Numbered from the stretch's first letter, positions 1-6,685 are shown. The stretch: DNA of 8,799 nucleotides from Acidobacteriaceae bacterium (GCA_003135495.1 PLBX01000161.1:1-8799); one strand, 5' to 3'. The notes: generated from the letters alone by a model not told the origin. Made by a program: numbers and translations.

Positions 1-84
1 ACCACGCTCTACCGAAAACTAAAAGAATACGAATCCCAAAACTGGGCGGTTGGGCAAAGCATGGGTGCCAGAACGGGAGCTTGA
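1..84 (+). CDS. C-terminal end of a Fis-type HTH regulator (probable sigma-54 enhancer-binding protein), partial
   Basis: Only the last 27 codons are in the window, reading in frame 1 to TGA at 82-84. The first residues, TTLYRKLKEYE, match the recognition helix and following turn of the Fis-type helix-turn-helix that ends NtrC/AtoC-family response regulators. In that family the HTH binds upstream activating sites while a central AAA+ domain, outside this window, drives sigma-54 RNA polymerase. The tail after the helix is about 16 residues and unremarkable. The next gene starts 72 nt downstream (36 nt if its alternative start is used), so the two are probably co-transcribed. A sigma-54-like promoter lies at 765-779, which fits this identity. 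Other Fis-HTH proteins remain possible because the receiver and AAA+ domains cannot be seen. Confidence 0.75.
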   Translation, partial: TTLYRKLKEYESQNWAVGQSMGARTGA

Positions 85-145
85 AATCAAGACGAGAACA
101 CATCCGCTTGATTTTGAAGAATGAGTGAATGGCCAGCAACTTGCG

Positions 146-150
146 AAGGA
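146..150 (+). promoter_or_regulatory. Ribosome binding site deciding the 157 start
   Basis: AAGGA lies 6 nt before the ATG at 157, an ideal Shine-Dalgarno position. The upstream in-frame ATG at 121 has only a purine stretch (GAAGA) touching the start codon, with no spacer. This favours 157 as the true start. Confidence 0.6.
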
Positions 151-156
151 TTGGGA

Positions 157-678
157 ATGATCCTTCTTGTGACCGCGAGCGGCAAAGCGTCGGAGTGCGC
201 TGCGGCGGTGAGAGCAGCTACGGGCGAGGAGATTGTTGTGGCTGAAAGTCTGGGGCAAGCCACGACGCTTCTGCGCGACGGGTCTTATTTGGCTGTGGTT
301 ATCGATCAATACCTGCTCGAAGACTCGCCTCAGGAAGCCGAGATCTTGCTAAGTCATCTGGATGCTGCGATGCCAGTGCAGATCAACCTGGCTGTCAGTG
401 GAATGGAGCGCCTGGTGCGGGAGGTTCGAGGCGCAATTCAGCGCCGTCGCAGCGAGGAGGGGCAAGCTCGCCACGCCGCTCTCGGAAATCTCCAGAGCGA
501 ATTGAATGGCACGCTTACGGCGCTGCTGCTTTCAGTTGAGCTGGCTTTAAAGACGGGCGGCATGTCGGCGTTGGCCACCGAGAAGTTCGTCTGCATTCAC
601 GAACTCGTGAAGAAACTACGGAAGCAGTTGGAGTCCGCGGACGCCATGGCAGAATCTGAACTCCTTGTCGGACGCTAG
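157..678 (+). CDS. Small receiver-like protein with a HisKA-like C-terminal helical hairpin
   Basis: A 173-residue soluble protein, with the start chosen at ATG 157 because of the AAGGA spaced 6 nt before it; ATG 121 would add 12 residues. The N-terminal half (about 1-95) has a receiver fold pattern: a first hydrophobic strand MILLVT, then VVIDQYLLE with Asp50 at the usual phosphorylation position, and LAVSG in place of the fourth strand. The acidic pair that binds magnesium is missing (Thr6/Ala7 instead), and no conserved lysine is evident, so normal phosphorylation is doubtful. The C-terminal half (about 105-160) contains LQSELNGTLTALLLSVELAL, which resembles the dimerization helix of histidine kinases but has no phospho-accepting His at the expected place. 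It lies directly behind the probable NtrC-type regulator. I infer an accessory or regulatory partner of that protein, perhaps a decoy dimerization module. I cannot assign it to a named family. Confidence 0.75.
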   Translation: MILLVTASGKASECAAAVRAATGEEIVVAESLGQATTLLRDGSYLAVVIDQYLLEDSPQEAEILLSHLDAAMPVQINLAVSGMERLVREVRGAIQRRRSEEGQARHAALGNLQSELNGTLTALLLSVELALKTGGMSALATEKFVCIHELVKKLRKQLESADAMAESELLVGR

Positions 679-712
679 CTTGCAAGCAGAGATCCCCCAC
701 GGAATCCAGCAC

Positions 713-756
713 AAATATCGAAGAAAATAGCAAACTCTGCAAAATATAGAAGAAAA
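713..756 (+). repeat. A-rich 15-bp direct repeat upstream of the ethylene-sensor operon
   Basis: AAATATCGAAGAAAA at 713-727 recurs as AAATATAGAAGAAAA at 742-756, 14 of 15 bases identical, 29 bp apart. It sits 9 bp upstream of the sigma-54-like element at 765-779. It could be a paired activator site or an A-rich bending element. Only the repeat itself is seen; the role is inferred. Confidence 0.6.
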
Positions 757-764
757 ACTCAAAT

Positions 765-779
765 TGGCACTTCGTTGGC
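765..779 (+). promoter_or_regulatory. Candidate sigma-54 (-24/-12) promoter
   Basis: TGGCAC-N5-TGGC matches the sigma-54 consensus TGGCACG-N4-TTGC. The invariant GG (766-767) and GC (778-779) are exactly 12 bp apart; the main deviation is G for T in the -12 box. Transcription would start near 790, about 75 nt before the operon's first ATG at 865. A probable sigma-54 activator is encoded at the left edge of the window. A -35-like TTGGCA overlaps the site but has no -10 box at proper spacing. A short GC hairpin (GGCTG 810-814 with CAGCC 822-826) would fall in the 5' leader. Confidence 0.5.
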
Positions 780-864
780 GTTCCTTCCTCCCTAAGTAAC
801 CTCTCCCGTGGCTGTCGACGGCAGCCGTATTGCCGATAACTGGTGAGTAAGACAAACCTCGATC

Positions 865-1272
865 ATGGCGCCATTCTCGTTGCTGCTCCCGGCCGACTTA
901 ATGTCCCACGGTGTCCGCTGCCTCTGGGATGCGCGGATGGTGTGGCTGCACGTAATCTCCGACGGCCTGATTGCGCTCTCGTATTACTGCATTCCCGTCA
1001 CTCTCATCTACTTCATCCGCAAGCATCGCGATCTTCCCATCGACAGAACTTTCTGGATGTTTGGGGCTTTCATCCTGGCTTGCGGCACGACCCACCTGAT
1101 GGAAATTCGGAACGTCTGTCATGGCAGCTACCTGGTGGCCGGCGTCGTCAAGGCGATCACGGCGGTGGCGTCTGTCCTTATCCTGGCGATGCTGGTGCCT
1201 TTGGTTTGCAAGATGGTCGAGCTACCTGGCCGGAATTCGCTGCAAGAAATGAATCTGAGTTGGAACTTATGA
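865..1272 (+). CDS. Ethylene-receptor-type three-helix membrane sensor domain (stand-alone)
   Basis: A 135-residue membrane protein made almost entirely of the sensor domain of the plant ethylene receptors ETR1/ERS1, also found on bacterial kinases. Three membrane helices are visible at about 29-50, 64-82 and 89-115. Helix 1 holds ISDGLIALSYYCIP, and helix 2 holds FGAFILACGTTHL. Aligned by eye to ETR1, Asp33, Tyr40, Ile70, Cys73 and His77 match Asp25, Tyr32, Ile62, Cys65 and His69. In ETR1, Cys65 and His69 hold the Cu(I) that binds ethylene, and the others are needed for binding. ATG 865 is the first start after an in-frame stop at 844-846; its Shine-Dalgarno is weak. The frame ends at TGA 1270-1272, inside ATGA shared with the next gene. 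Such domains are normally the N-terminus of a kinase, so this is either a split sensor subunit or one side of a frameshift. Ethylene binding is inferred, and other small hydrophobic ligands are possible. Confidence 0.85.
   Translation: MAPFSLLLPADLMSHGVRCLWDARMVWLHVISDGLIALSYYCIPVTLIYFIRKHRDLPIDRTFWMFGAFILACGTTHLMEIRNVCHGSYLVAGVVKAITAVASVLILAMLVPLVCKMVELPGRNSLQEMNLSWNL
1246..1272 (+). other. Frame junction between sensor domain and kinase (ATGA overlap or single-base deletion)
   Basis: Frame 1 reads LQEMNLSWNL and stops. From 1257 the -1 frame reads ELELMIAERV. Joined, these give LQEMN-x-ELELMIAERV, the kind of charged helical linker (ELE...IAER) usual after ethylene-receptor-type or PAS domains. 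Adding one base near 1256 (AATCT?GAG) makes a continuous reading frame. No slippery heptamer for programmed -1 frameshifting is obvious. If the two frames are truly separate, ATG 1269 overlaps TGA 1270-1272, an arrangement typical of translational coupling. Confidence 0.6.
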
Positions 1273-4200
1273 TCGCCGAACGAGTGCCATTCGATGCAAC
1301 GCCGGACGCACCCCTCGGGCGGAGGGTTACGGGCGGCTTTATCGTAGCTCTGGTGCTGACACTCTTTCTGGGTTTTTCATCGTGGCGCGGGGCACGACTC
1401 GCGGCCGATGATGCCGACTGGGTGGCCCACAGCTATGCGGTCATGGACCGGGTGGAACTCACCTCCAAACATGTGATTGAAGTGGAAACCAGCGCGCGGG
1501 GATTTGCCTTGACTGGGGAAGCGGCGCTGCTTACCCACTATACGAAGGCGCTGAGCGCAATCGTGCAAGACGAGGCTGCGGTGCGCAATTTAACGGCGGA
1601 CAATCCCAATCAGCAGAAACGGTTGGACGTGCTCGAGCCGCAGGTCCACGCGGCGCTCGCATTCGCGGAAACTGCGGTGGTAAAGCGCCGCCAGATGCGA
1701 GAGGGACCCACCGGCAGCGAGGTTGTAGAGACCGAGAGACTCATGGACGCTGTGCGTACCACGAGTCGAGAAATACAAGATGAAGAGGTGCGGCTTTTGA
1801 ACCAGCGCCGCCAACGAACTGAGGCAGGCCGACGGCGGAACAGTTCTGTAATCGTACTCGGCATTTTCATTGGCGCCAGCCTGTTGGCGCTGGCCAGGTT
1901 CGCGATCCAGCGGGAAATCGGCGTCAGCGCACGGGTCCGGGCGCAAATGGTCACCCTCAATGCCAGCTTGGAACGACGCGTGGAGCAGCGGACTGTGGAC
2001 CTGCAATCTGAGATCGCCGATAGAAAATTGGCAGACGGAAAACGCGAGCACCTGGTGGCTTTGATCGAGTCCTCCGACGACGCCATTATCAGCAAGACGC
2101 TGGACGGCATAATCACCGCCTGGAATCCCGGGGCGGAGAAGTTGTTCGGCTACTTGTCGTCAGAAGCAATCGGCAAACCGATGTGGATGATTTTCCCGGT
2201 GGAGCGCTCCCGAGAGGAAGTCGCCATCCTGGCTCGAATTGGCCGAGGGGAGCGGGTCGATCCTTTCGAGACTGTCCGAGTCCGAAAGGATGGCTCGACG
2301 ATTGACGTGTCGGTTACGATCTCGCCGATTAAGGACGCCAGCGGCGCCATTGTTGGGGCCTCAAAAATTGCGCGCGACATCACCGACCGCAAGCAGGTTG
2401 AGCGGGCACTGCAAGAAAACCTCACCGACAAGGAACGGGCAGTCGAAGAACTGGCTGAACAAAAGTATGCGCTCGATCAACACTCCATCGTGACTGTGAC
2501 GGACGTTCAGGGCACGATTACTTATGTGAACGAAAAATTCTGCGCCATCAGCCAGTACTCCAAGGACGAACTGATGGGTAAGAACCATCGCACGCTCAAT
2601 TCGGGCCGGCACTCAGCGGAATTTTTCCAGGAGATGTACCACGCCATCGCCAATGGGAAGGTGTGGCATGGCGAGATTGAAAACCGGGCTAAAGATGGCT
2701 CGACCTATTGGGTGGACACGACCATCGTGCCCTTCGTCGCGGCGGATGGCAAGCCGCATCAGTACATCGCGATCCGCGCCGACATTACCGAGCGCAAGCG
2801 CGGGGAGGGGGTGCGCGACCGGCTGGTGGCGGCGGTCGAATCGTCCGATGACGCGATTATGAGCAGGACGCTGGATGGGGTTGTCACGGCGTGGAATCCG
2901 GGCGCGGAGCGGCTCTTCGGTTACTCATCAGAGGAAATGTTGGGAAAGACAATAGACGCGCTGGTGCCGGTGGAGCGCTCGCGCGAGGAATCGGACCTTT
3001 TGGCGCGAATTGGGCGGGGCGAGCGGGTCGATCATTTCGAAAGCGTCCGGGTACGAAAGGACGGCACGAAGATTGACGTGTCGGTGACGATCTCGCCGAT
3101 CAAGGACAGCAATGGGTTAGTTGTCGGCGCCTCGAAAATTGCGCGCGACATCACGAAACGCAGGCAGGTGGAAGAAGCTCTGCACGAGCAATCGAGAGTG
3201 CTCGACCTAGCTCAAGTCTTGGTCTGCGACATGGAAGGCCGCATTGTAATTTGGAGCCTTGGGGCCGAAAAACTTTATGGCTTCACGGAGGCGGAGGCAA
3301 TGGGCCGAATATCCCACCAATTCCTTCATACCCAATTCCCCGAACCGATGGAACGTGTCCTAGAGCATCTGGACAAGACGGGGGCGTGGGAAGGCGAACT
3401 GATCCACCGCAAGCGGGATGGCGGACGCGTAGTGATCTCGAGCCTTTGGGCGTTGCATCGAGATGCGCAGGGGAAACCGGCACGCATCCTGAAGGTTGAT
3501 ACCGATATCACGGCCCGGAAGGAGGCCACAGAAAAGCTGGCGGGACAGGCAGTAGATCTGTCCCGGCAAGCCGAGGAACTAAGCCACTCACGGGAAGCGC
3601 TGGAAAGCCAGACATTGACGCTGCGGTCGGTGCTGGACAGCATGGTGGAAGGCTTGGTCGCGACCGACGAACACGGGAAATTTGTTCTCTGGAACCCGGC
3701 GGCGGAAAGAATTCTGGGCATGGGGCCGGTGGATCTTCCCGGCCAGGAATGGACTGCGCACTACGGCCTGTTTCTACCGGACGGAGTGACGCCCTTTCCC
3801 TCAGAGCAAATTCCGCTGGTACGCGCTCTTCGCGGAGAGGTGAGCACGACCCAGATGTTTGTGCGCAATTCCGCGGTCGCCGAGGGGGCATGGATTGAGG
3901 TTAGCGCGGGTCCGATGAAAAACAACCGGGGTTCGCTGAGCGGTGGAGTGGCGGCGTTTCGCGATATTACTCAGAGAAGATCAGATGAGCGCGAAATACG
4001 AAAACTCAATGACGAGCTCGAACTCCGGGTAGAAGAGCGCACCGCACAACTGCTTGCCGTTAACGAGGAATTGGAAAGCTTCAGCTACTCCGTCTCGCAC
4101 GACTTGCGCGCGCCCCTGCGGCATATTGGCGGCTTCGCGAAACTCCTGGTGGAAGAGTTCGGACCTACTCTTGACCCAACCGCTCAGCGGTACCTTGAGC

Positions 4201-4820
4201 GCATACAGGTGGGAGCACAAAAAATGGGGGTGCTGGTCGATGAATTACTGAACCTGGCACGGATCGGCCGCCACGCTTTGAACCTGCAACCGTGCAAACT
4301 GAACGCGATGGTTGCGGAAATGCTAATCATGCTGCAACCCGATATCGAAGGGCGACAGGTGGAGTGGAGAATCGCCGATCTGCCCACGGTGGGGTGCGAT
4401 CCGGTATTGGTCAAGCAGGTCTTTCAGAACTTACTGGCCAACGCGCTGAAGTTTACCCGTCTCAGGGCCCAGGCGGTGATCGAAGTTAGTTGCCAAGAAA
4501 AGGAGGGGGAACTGGTGTTTATGGTCCGCGACAATGGCGTCGGCTTCAGCATGAAGTACCTGGACAAGCTCTTTGGAGTGTTCCAGAGATTGCACAGCGC
4601 CGACGAATTTGAAGGCACGGGCATAGGCCTGGTCACGGTACAGCGCATCGTGCGCAAGCACGGTGGCCGGGTGTGGGCGGAGGGCGAAGCGGACAGAGGT
4701 GCCGCTTTCTATTTCACCCTAAGCGGAGCGACTGGCACCATCGCGCCGGGCGGGAACGCTCGGCGCTCCATCAGCGCTAAAACGAAAACGAAAGCAACTA
4801 CGGCGGGAGGCCAATCGTGA
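1269..4820 (+). CDS. CHASE3 / five-PAS transmembrane sensor histidine kinase
   Basis: A 1183-residue membrane histidine kinase starting at ATG 1269. The frame is open further upstream to GTG 843, but there it only reads the sensor gene out of frame. Order: membrane helix about 20-38; extracytoplasmic CHASE3 about 45-190 (WVAHSYAVMD, VETSARGFALTGE, LTADNPNQQ); second membrane helix about 192-212; charged linker (LERRVEQRTVDLQSEIADRK). Five PAS domains follow at about 262-375, 400-510, 519-632, 641-750 and 783-902, several ending in the typical DIT.RK linker. The dimerization domain has His944 in SVSHDLRAPLR. The ATPase domain has N-box NLLANALKF (Asn1058), DNGVGF (Asp1088) and GTGIGL (1116-1121). 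All catalytic boxes are intact. There is no attached receiver, and the Rcp1-like regulator that overlaps its stop by 4 nt is the likely partner. PAS1 and PAS3 are near-duplicates. No cofactor-binding residue was identified in the PAS domains, so signals are unknown. A basic Lys/Thr-rich tail ends the protein. Confidence 0.9.
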   Translation: MIAERVPFDATPDAPLGRRVTGGFIVALVLTLFLGFSSWRGARLAADDADWVAHSYAVMDRVELTSKHVIEVETSARGFALTGEAALLTHYTKALSAIVQDEAAVRNLTADNPNQQKRLDVLEPQVHAALAFAETAVVKRRQMREGPTGSEVVETERLMDAVRTTSREIQDEEVRLLNQRRQRTEAGRRRNSSVIVLGIFIGASLLALARFAIQREIGVSARVRAQMVTLNASLERRVEQRTVDLQSEIADRKLADGKREHLVALIESSDDAIISKTLDGIITAWNPGAEKLFGYLSSEAIGKPMWMIFPVERSREEVAILARIGRGERVDPFETVRVRKDGSTIDVSVTISPIKDASGAIVGASKIARDITDRKQVERALQENLTDKERAVEELAEQKYALDQHSIVTVTDVQGTITYVNEKFCAISQYSKDELMGKNHRTLNSGRHSAEFFQEMYHAIANGKVWHGEIENRAKDGSTYWVDTTIVPFVAADGKPHQYIAIRADITERKRGEGVRDRLVAAVESSDDAIMSRTLDGVVTAWNPGAERLFGYSSEEMLGKTIDALVPVERSREESDLLARIGRGERVDHFESVRVRKDGTKIDVSVTISPIKDSNGLVVGASKIARDITKRRQVEEALHEQSRVLDLAQVLVCDMEGRIVIWSLGAEKLYGFTEAEAMGRISHQFLHTQFPEPMERVLEHLDKTGAWEGELIHRKRDGGRVVISSLWALHRDAQGKPARILKVDTDITARKEATEKLAGQAVDLSRQAEELSHSREALESQTLTLRSVLDSMVEGLVATDEHGKFVLWNPAAERILGMGPVDLPGQEWTAHYGLFLPDGVTPFPSEQIPLVRALRGEVSTTQMFVRNSAVAEGAWIEVSAGPMKNNRGSLSGGVAAFRDITQRRSDEREIRKLNDELELRVEERTAQLLAVNEELESFSYSVSHDLRAPLRHIGGFAKLLVEEFGPTLDPTAQRYLERIQVGAQKMGVLVDELLNLARIGRHALNLQPCKLNAMVAEMLIMLQPDIEGRQVEWRIADLPTVGCDPVLVKQVFQNLLANALKFTRLRAQAVIEVSCQEKEGELVFMVRDNGVGFSMKYLDKLFGVFQRLHSADEFEGTGIGLVTVQRIVRKHGGRVWAEGEADRGAAFYFTLSGATGTIAPGGNARRSISAKTKTKATTAGGQS
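2052..3182 (+). repeat. Intragenic PAS duplication (copies 2052-2411 and 2823-3182)
   Basis: Kinase residues 262-381 and 519-638 align without gaps over 120 positions, about three quarters identical by hand count. The copies are exactly 771 nt apart. Some stretches are nearly identical in DNA, for example the segment around 2301-2335 and 3072-3106 coding IDVSVTISPIK. The divergent patch is around residues 296-310 versus 553-567, which corresponds to the F-helix region that often touches ligand. A different PAS lies between the copies. Confidence 0.85.
4805..4810 (+). promoter_or_regulatory. Ribosome binding site supporting the GTG 4817 start
   Basis: GGGAGG lies 6 nt before GTG 4817, inside the end of the kinase gene. 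It supports a non-ATG start that shares bases with the kinase stop (GTGA). Confidence 0.7.
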
Positions 4821-5317
4821 ACTTAGGAAAACTCGACATACTTCTGGTGGAAGACAATCAGGACGACATGAATCTCTTCATGCATGTTTTGCGCGGAGAG
4901 AAGCTCGCAAACAAGATCCACGTGGTGCGCGATGGCGAAGAAGCTCTCGACTTTCTCTTTTGTCGCGGCGCTTTCTCGCAACGATCTTTTGACAATCCAC
5001 CCAAACTCGTTTTGTTGGATTTGAAGCTGCCCAAGGTGGATGGGATCGAAGTGCTCAAGCAAATTAAGGCCGACCCTCGAACCAAGACCATCCCGGTCAT
5101 CATCATGACGTCTTCGAAAGAAGAACGGGACTTAGTGGCCGGATATAACCTGGGCGCGAACAGCTTTGTGCAGAAGCCTGTCGACTTCGAGCAGTTCCGG
5201 AAGACGGTCAAGACCATCGGCCTGTATTGGTTGGTTATAAATCAACCGCCGGTGGTGGCCGAAGTGAAAGTAGAAGACTCGAAGCATTTGACAGGACAGG
5301 CCAATGACCGCCGTTAA
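4817..5317 (+). CDS. Rcp1-like single-domain response regulator
   Basis: A 166-residue cytoplasmic receiver protein with no DNA-binding domain. The core is complete: acidic pair Glu12/Asp13 in ILLVEDNQDD, phospho-acceptor Asp68 in LVLLDLKLP, switch Thr98 in IIMTSS, and Lys120 in VQKP. The insert between strand 2 and strand 3 (DFLFCRGAF...NPPK) and the TIGLYWLVINQPP end are typical of the Rcp1 group, small receivers that accept phosphate from phytochrome-type and PAS kinases and often dimerize through the C-terminal side. GTG start with a good Shine-Dalgarno; the start overlaps the kinase stop by 4 nt, and its own 3' end overlaps the next gene by 14 nt. This makes it the probable direct partner of the upstream kinase. 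The tail after about residue 145 is polar and looks unstructured. Its output target is unknown; protein-protein signalling to the second kinase is possible. Confidence 0.9.
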   Translation: MNLGKLDILLVEDNQDDMNLFMHVLRGEKLANKIHVVRDGEEALDFLFCRGAFSQRSFDNPPKLVLLDLKLPKVDGIEVLKQIKADPRTKTIPVIIMTSSKEERDLVAGYNLGANSFVQKPVDFEQFRKTVKTIGLYWLVINQPPVVAEVKVEDSKHLTGQANDRR

Positions 5318-6518
5318 CGATGTGGGACCGCTGCCGGGGCAACTGCGGGTGCTGCATGTCGAAGACAATGACTTGGACGCGGAGCTCGTGGCCCAGGCTA
5401 TGCGAAAAGGCGGGTTTTCGATTTCGGTTGCCGTGGTGCAGGCCGAAGCCGAGTTTGAGCGTCAGTTGCGCTTGCACCTTCCAGACATCGTGCTGGCCGA
5501 CTACAACCTTCCGCAATGGGAGGGTATGGAGACGCTGGAAGTGCTGCGACGGGAAGGGCTCGACATACCGGTGATCCTGGTATCGGGCGCTTTGGGAGAT
5601 ATAACCGCTGTGGAGTGCATCAAACGGGGCGCCACGGATTATGTCCTGAAAGACGGTCTGGCCCGGCTGCCGGAAGCAATCCGCAGGGCATTAGAAGAGA
5701 AAAGAGTGCTGCGTTTACGCCGGCAAGCGGAAAGGGATCTGGCGCATAAGGCGGAAGAATTAATGCGGTCCAATGCAGAGCTTGAGCAATTTGCTTATAT
5801 AGCCTCGCACGATTTGCAGGAACCGCTGCGCATGGTCGCGGCATACACGCAACTAATTTCCGAGCGCTATCGCGGCAAACTTGACGACAACGCCGACAAA
5901 TATATTGGTTATGCCTGCGAGGGAGCTTTACGCATGCAAACTCTGATTCAAGACCTTCTGGCTTTTTCACGCGTAGGCCGGGCGGCAGCAGTTGCCGGTC
6001 CGGTTAATTGCAACGCGGCAATGGATGGGGTCCTGCTCACATTGGGACCGGCGATCCGTGAAAGCGGGGCGACAGTTACACGTGCACCATTGCCGGAAGT
6101 ATGGGCTGATGCCTCGCAGATAACGCAGGTATTTCAGAATCTGATTGGCAATGCGATCAAGTTCCGCGGCACCGAATCGCCGGAGGTTTCTGTGCAGGCC
6201 GAGAAAGTTGGTCCGGATTGGTTATTCAGCGTGAGCGATAACGGCATTGGCATCGCGCCCGAGAACGCCGAAAATATTTTCATTGCATTTCAACGACTGC
6301 ACACTCGCACCGAATATCCGGGTAATGGAATTGGCTTGGCCATCTGCACAAAAATCATTGCGCGTAACGGTGGCAAGATTTGGGTGGAGGCAAATGCTGG
6401 CCACGGCTGCATTTTCAAGTTCACTTTACCGTTCCACTCTCCGATAGAAGACGCGGGCGCCCGAGAATCTGTTCCACTTCCTGCCGCGATCTCAACCGCC
6501 GCCGGAAGTCTGGTGTGA
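5304..6518 (+). CDS. Receiver-histidine kinase (REC-HisKA-HATPase), soluble
   Basis: A 404-residue cytoplasmic protein with receiver first and kinase second. Receiver at about 13-132: Glu20/Asp21, phospho-acceptor Asp66 in VLADYNLP, ILVSGALGD, and Lys116 in DYVLKDGLARL. A helical linker (about 135-160, RRQAERDLAHKAEELMRSNAELEQ) leads to His169 in ASHDLQEPLR. The ATPase domain (about 270-378) has Asn283 in NLIGNAIKF, DNGIGI (312-317), the FIAFQRLH lid segment and GNGIGLA (340-346). All key residues are present, so it should be an active kinase under receiver control, plausibly phosphorylated by the upstream kinase. No membrane segment or other sensor domain is present. ATG 5304 has AGGA at 5293-5296 and lies inside the preceding gene, giving a 14-nt overlap that suggests coupled translation. 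The last 25 residues are low-complexity. Its target is not encoded in the operon. Confidence 0.92.
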   Translation: MTAVNDVGPLPGQLRVLHVEDNDLDAELVAQAMRKGGFSISVAVVQAEAEFERQLRLHLPDIVLADYNLPQWEGMETLEVLRREGLDIPVILVSGALGDITAVECIKRGATDYVLKDGLARLPEAIRRALEEKRVLRLRRQAERDLAHKAEELMRSNAELEQFAYIASHDLQEPLRMVAAYTQLISERYRGKLDDNADKYIGYACEGALRMQTLIQDLLAFSRVGRAAAVAGPVNCNAAMDGVLLTLGPAIRESGATVTRAPLPEVWADASQITQVFQNLIGNAIKFRGTESPEVSVQAEKVGPDWLFSVSDNGIGIAPENAENIFIAFQRLHTRTEYPGNGIGLAICTKIIARNGGKIWVEANAGHGCIFKFTLPFHSPIEDAGARESVPLPAAISTAAGSLV

Positions 6519-6685
6519 ACCTGTGACAAACTGCTAGCTCGTTCTTCATGTTATGTACGACTTCTCATGTACGCCTTCCTTACGATTTGCTTTCGATTCT
6601 TTCGCATCATTTACAAATCTTCACTTACTTCGTTCGCAAGCGACACGCGTGCCTCCGTTCTTCATGAAAGGATTGGAGGTGTTGA
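6519..6685 (+). promoter_or_regulatory. Pyrimidine-rich spacer with short direct repeats
   Basis: No coding frame is apparent in this 167-nt stretch, which is AT- and pyrimidine-richer than its surroundings. CGTTCTTCATG occurs at 6540-6550 and again at 6656-6666, just before the next gene's Shine-Dalgarno. ATGTACG occurs at 6553-6559 and 6567-6573, 14 bp apart. No convincing -35/-10 pair or terminator hairpin was found, although the following gene needs a promoter somewhere here. Confidence 0.4.
6675..6680 (+). promoter_or_regulatory. Strong ribosome binding site for the 6686 gene
   Basis: GGAGGT ends 5 nt before ATG 6686. It is the strongest Shine-Dalgarno in the window, apart from the one before infC, and fixes the start of the small response regulator. 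Confidence 0.75.

Noticed and set aside
19..309. Reverse-strand frame of 96 codons at the left edge
   Set aside because: It overlaps the Fis-HTH tail and the receiver-like gene, and its translation is rich in Arg/Ser with no domain, typical of a shadow frame.
764..798. Sigma-70 promoter at TTGGCA (764-769)
   Set aside because: The -35 hexamer is good, but no -10 lies 16-18 bp downstream (CCTCCC there). The sigma-54 reading fits better.
843..1268. GTG 843 as the start of the large kinase (1325 residues)
   Set aside because: Between 843 and 1268 this frame reads low-quality sequence on top of the clearly conserved ethylene-receptor-type domain in another frame. CHASE3 kinase homology begins only after ATG 1269.
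1240..1272. Programmed -1 ribosomal frameshift
   Set aside because: The frame change is -1, but no X-XXY-YYZ slippery heptamer or clear downstream stem was seen. Deletion or coupled re-initiation explains the junction more simply.
1590..2116. Long reverse-strand reading frames inside the kinase
   Set aside because: They lack recognizable domains and overlap strongly conserved CHASE3/PAS coding sequence. They are expected in GC-rich coding DNA.
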